The notes: generated by a model not told the origin, from the sequence alone. DNA of 64,000 nucleotides from Streptomyces sp. NBC_00102 (GCF_026343115.1 NZ_JAPEMC010000002.1:1-64000), one strand, 5' to 3'; counted from the stretch's first letter, positions 17,285 through 26,141 are shown. Numbers and translations: made by a program.

Positions 17285-17788
17285 CTGGTGTGCCGGCTGG
17301 CAGGCCGGAACGACCGCCAGAGCCAGCCGCTGTCGACCGCTCTGCAGCAACGGCCAATCTGCGACCACGACATCCAGGTAGGTACGAATGAGCTGCACCG
17401 AGTCTGCCTCGCTGGGAACCAGGCGAGGCCGACGGCGCACCCCGACCGACAGCAGATGCTCCGCACCTGTCGCGCTGCACCCGCGGACCAGGATGTCGTC
17501 GACCTTGCTGATGTTGCGGCCCTGGAACCGTACGTGGGTGGGGGTGATGTGATCTCCGAGCGCGGGCACCGGCCTATGTGTGAGGAGATGAGACAGCAGG
17601 ACAGCCCCGAAACGGTGCTCAAGCACTGTGCCGCCGCCGCCCGTCGAATACGGACTTGCGGAAGACGCCTCGCCAGAAGCAGTCGCGGCTTCCTCACGTA
17701 GGACCCGTGCCAAGTTCACTGCATACGGCTCGCCATTCTGCCGCGTCAGAGCCTTGGCCCGCTGCTTCGCATAGTGGTGGGGATTCAT
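17285..17788 (-). pseudogene. N-terminal part of a nuclease-like protein, cut by IS1380
   Basis: The frame starts at an ATG at 17788 with AAAGGACGG upstream and runs into the IS at PACQPAHQL. The segment STGGGGTVLEHRFGAVLLSHL, then VDDILV and LSVGVRRRPRLVPSEADS, resembles the N-terminal Cap4-like dsDNA-nuclease module of some actinobacterial STAND/defence NTPases: a helix Glu, a DD pair, then a beta-strand carrying basic residues. Removing the IS plus one CTAG joins it in frame to LAALASVAGAEPTPAEF on the far side, showing that the IS interrupted it. The first 40 residues (MNPHHYAKQRAKALTRQ) look like a different small element protein and may be a fusion. The family assignment is tentative; the disruption is certain. 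Confidence 0.5.
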
Positions 17789-17984
17789 GCGCCGTCCTTT
17801 ACCGCAGCACAGCCCCGTGACCCGGCTGCAGACACGAACGCTCACCGGAACAATCTGTGCTGCTGCTCAGCCACTTTCGGCTCTTGTGTACACCGTGTCG
17901 CGGTCACGGGCCGCGACGGAAGCCGAGGCCGTCACAGGCGGCCACTGCGGAGGTAACACCGCATCGGCGGAGTAGGTTACGGAA

Positions 17985-18622
17985 CGGATAAGGGTCACCG
18001 CCGTCGGGTCGGTTCTCGGTGGCGTCGCCTGACCTGCGGCCGACAGGCTCTGCTCGTCCTGACCCACCTTCGCTGCGGCGACACCAACGCGCGTCTTTGC
18101 CACCGGCTTCCGCATCGGGATCGCCACGGCCTACCGCTACATACGCGAGGCCGTCGGCCTTCTGCCCGCGCTCGCGCCCACGCTGGAACAGGCCATGACG
18201 ACTGTCCGGAAGAAGGCGTACGTGCTTCTCGATGGCATGGTGCTGCCGATGCATCACGGGATGAACGTGCAGGTCCTCGCGGATCCCGCGGGACGCCTGA
18301 TCTGGGTCTCGGACGCACAGCCGGGAGCCACACACGACCTGACCGCGGCGGCAGCGGGCCCACGGTATTCCTGCCGCCCTCGCCGGGGAGGACATGAAGT
18401 GCTGGGCCGACAAGGCGTATCAGGGCGCCGGCCCTGCGATCCGCGTGCCGATCCGTGGCAAGCACCTGCGCGGCTGGCGCCGACGTCACAACGGGTACCA
18501 CGCGAAGATCCGCAACCTCGGTGAACGCATCATGGCGACTCTCAAGGCATGGAAGCTCCGCTGCAGCATCACCCGGTCACCGCCGTCAAAGCCGTCCTCG
18601 CCCTCGAACTCGCCACCTGATC
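17985..18622 (+). pseudogene. IS5-type (DDE_Tnp_4) transposase, decayed
   Basis: Pieces of an IS5-type transposase appear in order but in shifting frames: WRRLTCGRQALLVLTHLRCGDT, GFRIGIATAYRYIREAV, VLLDGMVLPM, HGMNVQVLADPAGRLIWVS, PGATHDLTAA, then KCWADKAYQGAG, VPIRGK and HAKIRNLGERIMATLKAWKL. Compared with intact relatives, a segment around the first catalytic Asp neighbourhood is deleted and at least two frameshifts occur. It is non-functional. Confidence 0.75.
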
Positions 18623-18774
18623 AAGACGGAAAAGCCCCATGGTGTGAGTGCGAGAGGCAGTGTAAGTGACGTCTGCCGGTTGGCCAAACCGGTAATTGTG
18701 CTGACCATTGGGGTTGTTCGCATCCGGCTGCGCTTGGCGGTGGAGTCGGAGAGAACGCGAGCGGCCTCGTGTGA

Positions 18775-20055
18775 ATGGCAGAGACACGGGGCGACTGTGT
18801 TGCCGGAATGAAAGGCGTTCAGCTGTCTTCGCCCATCAGGAAGCTCCCGCCCAACTCCAGTGGAAGGGTTCGCTATCGACTCGTAATGAATATTGGTATA
18901 GATCCAGAGACGAGGAAACGCAAACAGCACACTCGAACTTTCGACACGCTGAAGGAAGCGAGGGCAGAATATGCGAGAGTCACGGAGCAACGCAACAACG
19001 GGACTTTTGTTCATTCTAGTGCGATCACCCTGAACGAGTGGCTTGATCAATGGCTCGCTCTAAGGTCTCAGGACCTGGAGGAAACCACTCTTTACAGCTA
19101 CAGAGTCACGCTGGACCGGGTGCGTGGTCGACTCGGCGGGATTCGCCTTCAAGAACTCACCGAGGAGCAGGTGGAGGAGTGGAGGGATTGGGCCCTTGAG
19201 AGCGGTCGGCTGCGAGGGCCAAGGGCCGGAACTCCTCTGAGTGTTGCCACTGTTGAGATGAGTCTCGGCCGGCTGAAGGAAGCGTTGAATCGGGCGGTGA
19301 CACGTCGTCTGGTGGTCATGAACGTGGCCGAGAACGTGACGATCCCACTCAGGGCGAGAAAAGAGGATCGCCGCAGAAAGGTGAACTTGAGGCCCTGGAC
19401 GGTTCCCGAGGTCCAGGATTTTGTCATGGGGGTCCGGGAGGATCGGCTGTACGCGCCGTTCCTGCTGTCCCTCATGGGGCTACGGCCTGCGGAAGTATGC
19501 GGTCTCCGTTGGCAGGACGTCGACTTGGGCCGAGGCATTATTGCGATCGCCAACACACGCACGATGATGGGAAACCGGGCTGTCGTTGAGAAGGACACCA
19601 AGTCGCTCGCGGGGGAGCGGGAACTCCCGCTTCCTGGGCCAGTTCTCGAGGCGCTCCGGGCATTGAAGCACCTCCAGGCCAAAGAGAAGATGGCCTTGGG
19701 GGAGGCTTACGCAAATTGCGGCTATGTCGCGGTGCACGAAAGCGGCGAAGCGTTCACGGGCAAGCAGCTGCGTCGGCGCGCGTACAGGATTATGGAAATC
19801 CTCGAACTTCGACGTGTCCGGTTGTACGACGCTCGCTCGTCGTGCCTGACTTTCCTGGCCAACAACGGAGTGCCTGACCATATTCTCGCGCGGTGGGCCG
19901 GTCACAAGAACGTGAGTACGACCAAGAGGTACTACGTGAAGCCCGGCGTGGAGGACCTGCGCGCTGCCGCCGTCACATGGGACGGGCTCCACGGGCGTCC
20001 GGCGGGCGGGCCGGCGGCGGGGCTGCCCCCGCAGACGAAGGGGCGCAGCCGGTAG
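18775..20055 (+). CDS. Tyrosine-recombinase integrase
   Basis: 426 residues, full length. There is an N-terminal arm-binding-like region (RVRYRLVMNIGIDPETRKRKQH, TFDTLKEARAEYARV), a SAM-like core-binding domain (about 75-195) and a catalytic domain with Arg in GLRPAEVCGLRW (about residue 235), Lys near DTKSLAGERELPL, the box II segment LYDARSS (Tyr replaces the usual first His, Arg kept), GHKNVSTT and the nucleophile in KRYY (about 386). An alternative ATG at 18808 (KGVQLSS) is equally plausible because neither has a strong ribosome site. It sits exactly between mobile-element debris and ordinary chromosome genes, so it probably integrated the accessory region or part of it. No tRNA or clear att duplication was found beside it. 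Confidence 0.88.
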   Translation: MAETRGDCVAGMKGVQLSSPIRKLPPNSSGRVRYRLVMNIGIDPETRKRKQHTRTFDTLKEARAEYARVTEQRNNGTFVHSSAITLNEWLDQWLALRSQDLEETTLYSYRVTLDRVRGRLGGIRLQELTEEQVEEWRDWALESGRLRGPRAGTPLSVATVEMSLGRLKEALNRAVTRRLVVMNVAENVTIPLRARKEDRRRKVNLRPWTVPEVQDFVMGVREDRLYAPFLLSLMGLRPAEVCGLRWQDVDLGRGIIAIANTRTMMGNRAVVEKDTKSLAGERELPLPGPVLEALRALKHLQAKEKMALGEAYANCGYVAVHESGEAFTGKQLRRRAYRIMEILELRRVRLYDARSSCLTFLANNGVPDHILARWAGHKNVSTTKRYYVKPGVEDLRAAAVTWDGLHGRPAGGPAAGLPPQTKGRSR

Positions 20056-20104
20056 GGCCGACCCGGTTCAGTGAGAGATAGTGAGAGATGAGAGGGTCGG
20101 GCGG

Positions 20105-21391
20105 GTGAGCGAGACATCATCGAACACCCTCCAATACCGCTTTGACGGGCCAAAAGACGCTCCGGTCCTGGTGATCGGGCCGTCCCTGGGTACTACATGG
20201 CACATGTGGGACCGCCAGATACCGGACCTCTCCCAGCACTACCGGGTGCTGCGGTACGACCTGCCGGGCCACGGCGGCGCACCGGCCCGTCCCGCGGTCT
20301 CCGTCGCGGAACTCGGGGACCGGCTGATCGCCACCCTCGACTCCCTCGGCGTCCAGCGCTTCGCCTACGCGGGCTGCTCCATTGGCGGCGCCGTCGGCGC
20401 CGACCTCGCGCTGCGCCACCCGCACCGGGTGGCCTCGCTCGCGCTCGTGGCGGCCTCGCCCAGATTCGGCAGCGCCGACGAGTTCCGTCAGCGCGGGGTG
20501 ATCGTCCGTACGAACGGCCTGGAGCCCATTGCCCGCAGCTCTCCGGAACGCTGGTTCACGCCCGGGTTCGCCGCCGCGCAGCCGGCCATCGTCGAGTGGG
20601 CCGTGCAGATGGTCCGTACCACCGACCCCGGGTGCTACATCGCCGCGTGCGAGGCGCTCGCGGCCTTCGACATCCGCGGCGAGCTCGGCCGCATCGGTGT
20701 GCCGACGCTCGTCGTGGTCGGCGCGGAGGACCGGGTCACCGGCCCCGCCGAGGCCCGCACCCTGGTCGCGGGCATTCCCGACGCCCGCCTCGCCCTGGTG
20801 CCGGGGGCCTCGCACCTCGCGCCGGTCGAGCAGCCGGTGGCCGTCATGGACCTGCTGTTCACCCACTTCTCGACCACCTGGCAGGACACCCTCGGCGCCG
20901 TGCCGGTGATCGTGTCCACCCCACCCGGCGCCGTGCCGCCGCTCTCCGCCCCGTACGCGCCCGTCGCGGAGATCGCGCCGCCCGCCCCTCGTGCGGACGA
21001 CGCGGAGCGCACGGACCGCCATGCCGTCGGGACGAAGGTCCGCAGAGAGGTCCTCGGCGACGCCCACGTGGACCGGGCGGCCGCCACCACCGACCCGTTC
21101 ACCGAGGACTTCGAGGACCTCGTCACCCGGTACGCCTGGGGCGAGGTCTGGAACCGTGAGGGTCTCGACCGCCGGACCCGCAGCTGCGTCACGCTCACCG
21201 CGCTGATCGCGTCCGGCCGACTGGAGGGCCTCGCCGCCCACCTGCGGGCGGCGCTGCGCAACGGACTCACGCCCGCCGAGATCAAGGAAGTGCTGCTGCA
21301 GACCGCCGTGTACTGCGGCATTCCCGCCGCGGGCGCCGCGTTCGCCGTGGCCCAGTCCGTGATTCAGGAAGAAACGACCCCGCCCGCGTAG
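20105..21391 (+). CDS. pcaL: PcaL: fused 3-oxoadipate enol-lactonase and 4-carboxymuconolactone decarboxylase
   Basis: 428 residues from a GTG at 20105 with GAGAGGG upstream. Residues 1-260 are an alpha/beta hydrolase (GPSLGTTWHMWD oxyanion region, nucleophile Ser in AGCSIGGAVG, Asp in VGAEDRVT, His in GASHLAP), as in PcaD. Residues about 300-428 are a carboxymuconolactone decarboxylase domain (GTKVRREVLGDAHVDRA, DLVTRYAWGEVWNREGLDRRTRS, EIKEVLLQTAVYCGIPAAGAAF), as in PcaC. The enzyme carries out two consecutive steps of the protocatechuate branch of the beta-ketoadipate pathway. No other pca gene lies in the window, which is unusual because pcaL normally sits in a pca operon. Confidence 0.9.
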   Translation: MSETSSNTLQYRFDGPKDAPVLVIGPSLGTTWHMWDRQIPDLSQHYRVLRYDLPGHGGAPARPAVSVAELGDRLIATLDSLGVQRFAYAGCSIGGAVGADLALRHPHRVASLALVAASPRFGSADEFRQRGVIVRTNGLEPIARSSPERWFTPGFAAAQPAIVEWAVQMVRTTDPGCYIAACEALAAFDIRGELGRIGVPTLVVVGAEDRVTGPAEARTLVAGIPDARLALVPGASHLAPVEQPVAVMDLLFTHFSTTWQDTLGAVPVIVSTPPGAVPPLSAPYAPVAEIAPPAPRADDAERTDRHAVGTKVRREVLGDAHVDRAAATTDPFTEDFEDLVTRYAWGEVWNREGLDRRTRSCVTLTALIASGRLEGLAAHLRAALRNGLTPAEIKEVLLQTAVYCGIPAAGAAFAVAQSVIQEETTPPA

Positions 21392-21404
21392 CAGGATGGA
21401 ATCC

Positions 21405-22052
21405 ATGAACGCATCGGCACTCACGCTCACGAAGAAGCGGCACTCCTGCGTCCGGCTGGACAAGGACGGGCGGGTCCTCGTCATCGACCCCGGCGGTTTC
21501 GCGGGGGAGGACGACGCCGTCGGCGCCGACGTTCTCCTCGTGACCCACGAGCACCCGGACCACTTCGACGAGGGCCGCTTGCGCGCCGCGATGGAGGCCA
21601 ACCCGGCGGCCCGGATCTGGACGCTGCGCAGCGTCGCCGAGCAGCTGGCGACGGCCTTCCCCGGGCGGGTGCACACGGTCGGGAACGGCGACACGTTCAG
21701 TGCCGCCGGATTCGACGTCCAGGTCCACGGCGAACTCCACGCGGTGATCCACCCGGACATCCCGCGCATCACCAACGTCGGGTTCCTCGTCGACGGCGCG
21801 GTCTTCCACCCGGGGGACGCGCTCACCGTTCCCGAGCAGCCGGTCGACACCCTGCTGCTGCCGGTGATGGCCCCCTGGAACAAGATCTCCGAGGTCATCG
21901 ACTACGTGCGCGAGGTGGGGCCGCGCCGGGCCATCGACATCCACGACGCCCTGCTCACCGACCTGGCCCGGCCCATCTACGACGGCCAGATCGGGGCGCT
22001 CGGCGGCAGCGACCACAGCCGGATGGAGCCGGGGGAGCGCACCGGGCTCTGA
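21405..22052 (+). CDS. Metallo-beta-lactamase-fold hydrolase (UlaG-like)
   Basis: 215 residues; the ATG at 21405 is preceded by AGGATGGA at a good distance, unlike the ATG at 21396. The metal-binding signature THEHPDHFD (about residue 50) fits the MBL superfamily, with further histidine/aspartate ligands near HPGD and the late DIHDAL segment. The short form without a C-terminal extension resembles UlaG-like or metal-dependent hydrolases of unknown substrate. It starts 13 bases after the pcaL stop and is probably co-transcribed, though a pathway link is not shown. Confidence 0.8.
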   Translation: MNASALTLTKKRHSCVRLDKDGRVLVIDPGGFAGEDDAVGADVLLVTHEHPDHFDEGRLRAAMEANPAARIWTLRSVAEQLATAFPGRVHTVGNGDTFSAAGFDVQVHGELHAVIHPDIPRITNVGFLVDGAVFHPGDALTVPEQPVDTLLLPVMAPWNKISEVIDYVREVGPRRAIDIHDALLTDLARPIYDGQIGALGGSDHSRMEPGERTGL

Positions 22053-22136
22053 GGCCTCTCCCGCGGTCGGCAAGCCGGGTCCGCGGTCAGCAAGCCAGGT
22101 CCGTGACTGTCGGTACCACCGGTTAGGTTGGGTCCC

Positions 22137-22916
22137 ATGCGCATCGCCACGTGGAACGTCAACTCGATCACCGCCCGGCTGCCGAGGCTGCTGGCCTGGC
22201 TGGAGAGCACCGGCACCGACGTGCTGTGCGTCCAGGAGACCAAGTGCACGGCCGAGCAGTTCCCCGCCGACGAGCTGCGGGAGCTGGGGTACGCCTCCGC
22301 CGTGAACGCCACCGGCCGGTGGAACGGCGTGGCGCTGATCTCCCGCGTGGGCCTCGACGACGTGGTCATGGGCCTCCCGGGCGGACCCGATTACGACGGT
22401 ACGGAGGAGCCCCGGGCGATCTCCGCGACCTGCGGACCCGTCCGCCTTTGGTCGGTCTACGTGCCCAACGGCCGCGAGGTCACGCACGAGCACTACGCCT
22501 ACAAGCTGCGCTGGCTGGAAGCGCTGCGGAGCGCGGTCGCCGCCGACGCGGCGGCCGCCCGGCCGTTCGCCGTGCTCGGCGACTACAACGTCGCGCCGAC
22601 CGACGAGGACGTGTGGGACCCGGCGCTCTTCGTGGGCGCCACCCACGTCACCGACGCCGAGCGGAACGCCCTCGCCGCGCTGCGCGAGGAGGGCCTGAGC
22701 GACGTCGTGCCGCGCCCCCTCAAGTACGACCACCCGTTCACCTTCTGGGACTACCGCGAGCTCCGCTTCCCCAAGAACAGGGGTATGCGGATCGACCTCA
22801 CCTACGGCAACGCGCCGTTCACCGCCGCGGTGAAGGACTCCTACGTCGACCGCGAGGCACGCAAGGGCAAGGGTGCGTCCGACCACGCGCCGGTCGTGGT
22901 GGACCTGGAGCTCTGA
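22137..22916 (+). CDS. xthA: Exodeoxyribonuclease III (XthA-type AP endonuclease)
   Basis: 259 residues, normal for the family. Catalytic motifs are in order: IATWNVNSITARLP (metal-ligand Asn), VLCVQETK (Glu), WSVYVPNGRE (Tyr/Asn), AVLGDYNVAPTDEDV (Asp/Asn), MRIDLTY and the final SDHAPVVVDLEL (Asp/His). It cleaves DNA at abasic sites and trims 3' ends in base-excision repair, in the cytosol. It stands alone with its own upstream gap of about 85 bases. Confidence 0.93.
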   Translation: MRIATWNVNSITARLPRLLAWLESTGTDVLCVQETKCTAEQFPADELRELGYASAVNATGRWNGVALISRVGLDDVVMGLPGGPDYDGTEEPRAISATCGPVRLWSVYVPNGREVTHEHYAYKLRWLEALRSAVAADAAAARPFAVLGDYNVAPTDEDVWDPALFVGATHVTDAERNALAALREEGLSDVVPRPLKYDHPFTFWDYRELRFPKNRGMRIDLTYGNAPFTAAVKDSYVDREARKGKGASDHAPVVVDLEL

Positions 22917-22954
22917 GGGGCGGGGGCGCGTCCGGAGCGGCGCGCATCTCCCAC

Positions 22955-23038
22955 GACAACCGATGACGACGGACAACCTAAGACGAGACTGACAACCGAA
23001 GGTTGACACTCCCCACGGTGTCAACTTACGGTTGACAC
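22955..23038 (+). promoter_or_regulatory. Repeat-rich promoter of the Clp-N-domain gene
   Basis: GACAACC occurs at 22955, 22972 and 22991, followed by GGTTGACAC at 23001, its inverse GTGTCAAC at 23018 and GGTTGACAC again at 23030. TTGACA at 23003-23008 and TACGGT at 23027-23032 (18-base spacer) fit a sigma-70-type promoter, which would place the transcript start at about the ATG at 23039. No ribosome site precedes that ATG, so the mRNA is probably leaderless. The repeats overlapping both boxes look like regulator half-sites. Confidence 0.6.
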
Positions 23039-23773
23039 ATGACGCAACCGGCATCGGTCAACCCTCCCGTGCGCCTCGACGACCTCATCGAGGCCATCAA
23101 GAAGTCCCACTTCGACGCACTCGAGCAGCTCTCCGGCGCGGTCGTCGCGGCCGACCACCTCGGTGACATCGCCGACCACCTCATCGGCCACTTCGTGGAC
23201 CAGGCCCGTCGCTCCGGCGCCTCCTGGACCGACATCGGCAGGAGCATGGGGGTGACCCGGCAGGCCGCCCAGAAGCGCTTCGTCCCGAAGAAGTCGGACG
23301 AGTCCGCCGAGCCGGAGCCCAAAGACGGGTTCGCGCGCTTCACCACGCGCGCCCGGAACGTGGCGGTCACCGCCCACAACGAGGCACGTCTCGCGGGGGG
23401 CACCGAGGTGCTTCCCGCCCACCTGGTGCTGGGCCTCGTCGCCGACACCAGCGGTGTCGGCGCGCAGGTGATCGCGGCTCAGGGGATCGTCCCGGAAGCC
23501 GTCCGCGCGGCCGCCCTCGCCGCCCTGCCGCCCGCCGCGGACGAGGTCCCCGAGCTCGTCCCGTACGACGCGGACTCCCGCAAGGTCCTCGAGCTCGCCT
23601 ACCGCGAGTCCCTGCGGCTCGGCCACCCCCACGTGGGAACCGAGCACGTCCTGCTGGCACTTCTGGAGCACGAGGGTGGCGACGGGGTGCTCACCGGCCT
23701 CGGGATCGACAAGCAGGCGGCGTCCGCGGCCGCCGAAACCCTGAGCGCCGCCGCCGACCGGCCGGGCGCCTGA
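23039..23773 (+). CDS. Clp N-terminal-domain protein with helix-turn-helix
   Basis: 244 residues. Residues about 20-80 contain a DNA-binding-like helix-turn-helix (GASWTDIGRSMGVTRQAAQKRF). Residues 100-235 contain two Clp-N (R-domain) repeats (AHNEARLAGGTEVLPAHLVLGLV and AYRESLRLGHPHVGTEHVLLALLEHEGG), the substrate- or adaptor-binding unit of ClpA/ClpC, but no ATPase follows. It may act as a regulator or as a Clp-partner protein. The repeated operator-like motifs upstream would fit autoregulation. The stop lies inside a 15-base tandem repeat. Confidence 0.82.
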   Translation: MTQPASVNPPVRLDDLIEAIKKSHFDALEQLSGAVVAADHLGDIADHLIGHFVDQARRSGASWTDIGRSMGVTRQAAQKRFVPKKSDESAEPEPKDGFARFTTRARNVAVTAHNEARLAGGTEVLPAHLVLGLVADTSGVGAQVIAAQGIVPEAVRAAALAALPPAADEVPELVPYDADSRKVLELAYRESLRLGHPHVGTEHVLLALLEHEGGDGVLTGLGIDKQAASAAAETLSAAADRPGA

Positions 23774-23808
23774 CCACCGGGCGCCTGACCACCGGGCGCC
23801 TGACCACC
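23764..23808. repeat. Three tandem 15-bp repeats over the gene end
   Basis: The unit GGGCGCCTGACCACC occurs three times without change (23764, 23779, 23794). The stop codon of the Clp-N gene is in the first unit, so copy number does not affect the protein unless the frame changes. Confidence 0.85.
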
Positions 23809-23873
23809 GGGCCGGGGGTGCCCGCGCCCGGCGGACGCACCCCCCCACCGGACGCACGCCCACCGGGCACCGC

Positions 23874-24653
23874 CTAATGGACGGAGAACCCGCCGTCCAC
23901 GAAGAGGGACTGGCCGGTCACGTACGCGGAACCGGGACCGGCCAGGAACACCGCCGCGGCGGCGAAGTCCTCGGCCAGACCGTTGCGCCCCACCATCGTG
24001 CGGGCGGCCAGTGCCGCCGCCTTCTCCGGGTCCGACGAGATCCGGGTGTTCAGGGGGGTCATCACGAAGCCCGGGACGAGGGTGTTCGCGGTGACGCCGT
24101 GCGGCGACCACGCCTCGGCCTGCGACCGGGCGAGCGACTCCAGCCCGCCCTTGGAGACGCCGTACGCCCCGCTGCTCACGAACGCCCGGTGCGCCTGCTG
24201 CGAGCTGATGTGGATGATCCGCCCGTACCCGCGCTCCGCCATCCCCGGTCCGAACCGCGTGCCGAGGAGGTAGGGGGCCTTGAGGTTCACCGCCATCGTG
24301 GTGTCCCAGACGTCCTCGCCCAGCTCGCCCATCGGCGGACGCAGGTTGATCCCGGCGCAGTTCACCAGAATGTCCGGCTCCCCGGACCTTTCGGCCACGG
24401 CATCGGCCGCCTGCCGGACCCCCTCGGTGGTGGCCAGGTCCGCGCTCACCCAGTCGGCGCGGCAGCCCGCTCCTGTCAGCTCGTCCACGGTCGCCTTCAG
24501 CTCGGCCTCGCGGCGGGCCACGACGGTGACCGCCGCGCCCGCGCGGGCGAGCGCCTCCGCGATCGCCCTGCCGATGCCGGAGCTGCCACCGGTGACGACG
24601 GCGGTCCTGCCTTCCAGGGAGAAGAGCCCGGAGAGATAGTTCGATGCGTTCAT
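23874..24653 (-). CDS. Short-chain dehydrogenase/reductase
   Basis: 259 residues, classical SDR. It has the NAD(P) loop TGGSSGIG (about residue 21), DLATTEG, NCAG, catalytic Ser in ISSQQAH and YGVSK (Tyr/Lys), and the C-terminal GQSLFVDGGFSVH. Arg in VVARREAEL after strand 2 suggests NADP(H) preference. The fold is tetrameric and cytosolic. The substrate is unknown; overall it resembles gluconate-5-dehydrogenase/3-oxoacyl reductase-like SDRs. It stands alone, transcribed leftward, with its start 110 bases from the divergent 24763 gene. Confidence 0.88.
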   Translation of the reverse strand: MNASNYLSGLFSLEGRTAVVTGGSSGIGRAIAEALARAGAAVTVVARREAELKATVDELTGAGCRADWVSADLATTEGVRQAADAVAERSGEPDILVNCAGINLRPPMGELGEDVWDTTMAVNLKAPYLLGTRFGPGMAERGYGRIIHISSQQAHRAFVSSGAYGVSKGGLESLARSQAEAWSPHGVTANTLVPGFVMTPLNTRISSDPEKAAALAARTMVGRNGLAEDFAAAAVFLAGPGSAYVTGQSLFVDGGFSVH

Positions 24654-24762
24654 CCCGGCAGCCTACGCAGCGGCCGGTACCCCGGGGAGGGCAGGTACCA
24701 CGCCGACGGGACCGGCGCGCGCCCTGTGGCGTACGACAGGACGAAGGTGCGACCCTTGTGGG

Positions 24763-25203
24763 GTGAACATCCCCTTCTTGGACAACTGGCGCAAGCGTCA
24801 AGGCGGTACGCACACGGTGACGCTGGCCCAGACCGCCGCGACCGACCCCGCCGGCCTCGCGGAACTCCTCGCCGAATGCGAGCTGCTGCGCGTCCGGGCG
24901 GGGAGCGGTGGACTCGAACTGGACGACACTCCCGGGTCGTTGACCGCACTCGACCAGCTGCCGCCCCGCTGGCGCGACGATCCGGAAGAGGTGCCCTGGC
25001 TGGGAAACGACGCGGGGCTGTACCTCGGCACCGTGCTCGTACGGACCGTGCCCGGAGCCCGGTGGGACATCTGGCCGAGCGGTCAGCCCGTCGTGCGGCT
25101 GCCCTCCGGACGGGAAGTCGACGTCGTCGGAGCCGGCCTGGACTGGGCGGTCTACGGCAGCCCCGAACTCTCCCAGGTGTACGCCGAAGCCGCCGAGGAA
25201 TGA
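24763..25203 (+). CDS. Conserved Streptomyces-type hypothetical protein
   Basis: 146 residues from a GTG. The product begins MNIPFLDNWRKRQGG and has a compact alpha/beta composition (LAELLAECELLRVRAG, VPWLGNDAGLYLGTVLV, WDIWPSGQPVVRLPSGREVDVVGAGLDW). It resembles a short DUF (DUF6278-like) found in streptomycetes. The WPSGQPVVRLPSG segment looks like a beta-hairpin. It is cytosolic. Its function is unknown and context gives no hint beyond a divergent SDR. Confidence 0.65.
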   Translation: MNIPFLDNWRKRQGGTHTVTLAQTAATDPAGLAELLAECELLRVRAGSGGLELDDTPGSLTALDQLPPRWRDDPEEVPWLGNDAGLYLGTVLVRTVPGARWDIWPSGQPVVRLPSGREVDVVGAGLDWAVYGSPELSQVYAEAAEE

Positions 25204-25383
25204 CGCGGGGGACACCCGGGCCCGTCGCCCGCCCGGAGCCGGCGCTCCCCCCGTGCGGCCTCCCGCCGGATCCATCTAGATAAACAGCCTTTCGCCCTGT
25301 TTGCGTGTCGGGCGCGAAGTCCCTTACCCATGCGGATAGTTTCCGCTGAGCCGACACACAGCGACACATGGGCAGGGCAGCGT

Positions 25384-26127
25384 ATGGCCGTCGATCCGTT
25401 GATCGATCTGCGGGACGTCAACAAGCACTTCGGTGACTTGCACGTTCTGCGGGACATCAATCTCACCGTCGGCCGCGGGGAGGTGGTGGTGGTCATCGGC
25501 CCCTCCGGCTCCGGCAAGTCGACGCTCTGCCGGGCGATCAACCGGCTGGAGACGATCGAGTCGGGCCGGATCACGATCGACGGTAAGCCTCTCCCCGAGG
25601 AGGGCAAGGGGCTGGCGGAGCTCAGGGCCGAAGTGGGCATGGTCTTCCAGTCGTTCAACCTGTTCGCGCACAAGACCGTGCTCGCCAACGTCTCCCTCGC
25701 GCAGATGATGGTACGCAAGCGGAAGAGGCCGGAGGCCGACGCCCGCTCCCGGGAACTGCTGGAGCGCGTGGGGCTCGCCGCGCACGCCGACAAGTTCCCC
25801 GCTCAGCTCTCCGGGGGCCAGCAGCAACGCGTGGCCATCGCCCGCGCCCTGGCCATGGACCCCAAAGCCCTCCTCTTCGACGAGCCCACCTCGGCGCTCG
25901 ACCCGGAGATGATCAACGAGGTGCTGGAGGTCATGCAGCAACTGGCGCGGGACGGGATGACCATGGTCGTCGTCACCCACGAGATGGGCTTCGCCCGGTC
26001 CGCCGCGAACCGGGTGGTCTTCATGGCGGACGGACTCATCGTCGAGGACCGGACTCCGGAGGATTTCTTCACCGCCCCCGAGAGCGACCGCGCCAAGGAC
26101 TTCCTGTCCAAGATCCTCAAACACTGA
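25384..26127 (+). CDS. Polar amino-acid ABC transporter ATPase (GlnQ/GluA type)
   Basis: 247 residues; the ATG at 25384 is favoured because the upstream 18 residues are atypical and lack a ribosome site. It has Walker [10 protein letters not shown], a Q-loop ([15 protein letters not shown]), the signature LSGGQQQR, Walker [15 protein letters not shown] and switch His in VVTHEMGF. Length and the [10 protein letters not shown] context match the PAAT (polar amino-acid) subfamily. It hydrolyses ATP to drive import of glutamate- or glutamine-like substrates with the next three gene products, with which it forms an operon (14-base gap, then 13 bases, then a 4-base overlap). Confidence 0.93.
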   Translation: MAVDPLIDLRDVNKHFGDLHVLRDINLTVGRGEVVVVIGPSGSGKSTLCRAINRLETIESGRITIDGKPLPEEGKGLAELRAEVGMVFQSFNLFAHKTVLANVSLAQMMVRKRKRPEADARSRELLERVGLAAHADKFPAQLSGGQQQRVAIARALAMDPKALLFDEPTSALDPEMINEVLEVMQQLARDGMTMVVVTHEMGFARSAANRVVFMADGLIVEDRTPEDFFTAPESDRAKDFLSKILKH

Positions 26128-26141
26128 CGGGAGGCTCCGCG

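Noticed and set aside
18640..20110. tRNA gene as integration target beside the integrase
   Set aside because: No cloverleaf or T-psi-C box sequence was found within about 200 bases on either side.
20117..21898. 593-residue minus-strand frame
   Set aside because: Shadow of pcaL and the MBL gene; no domain pattern.
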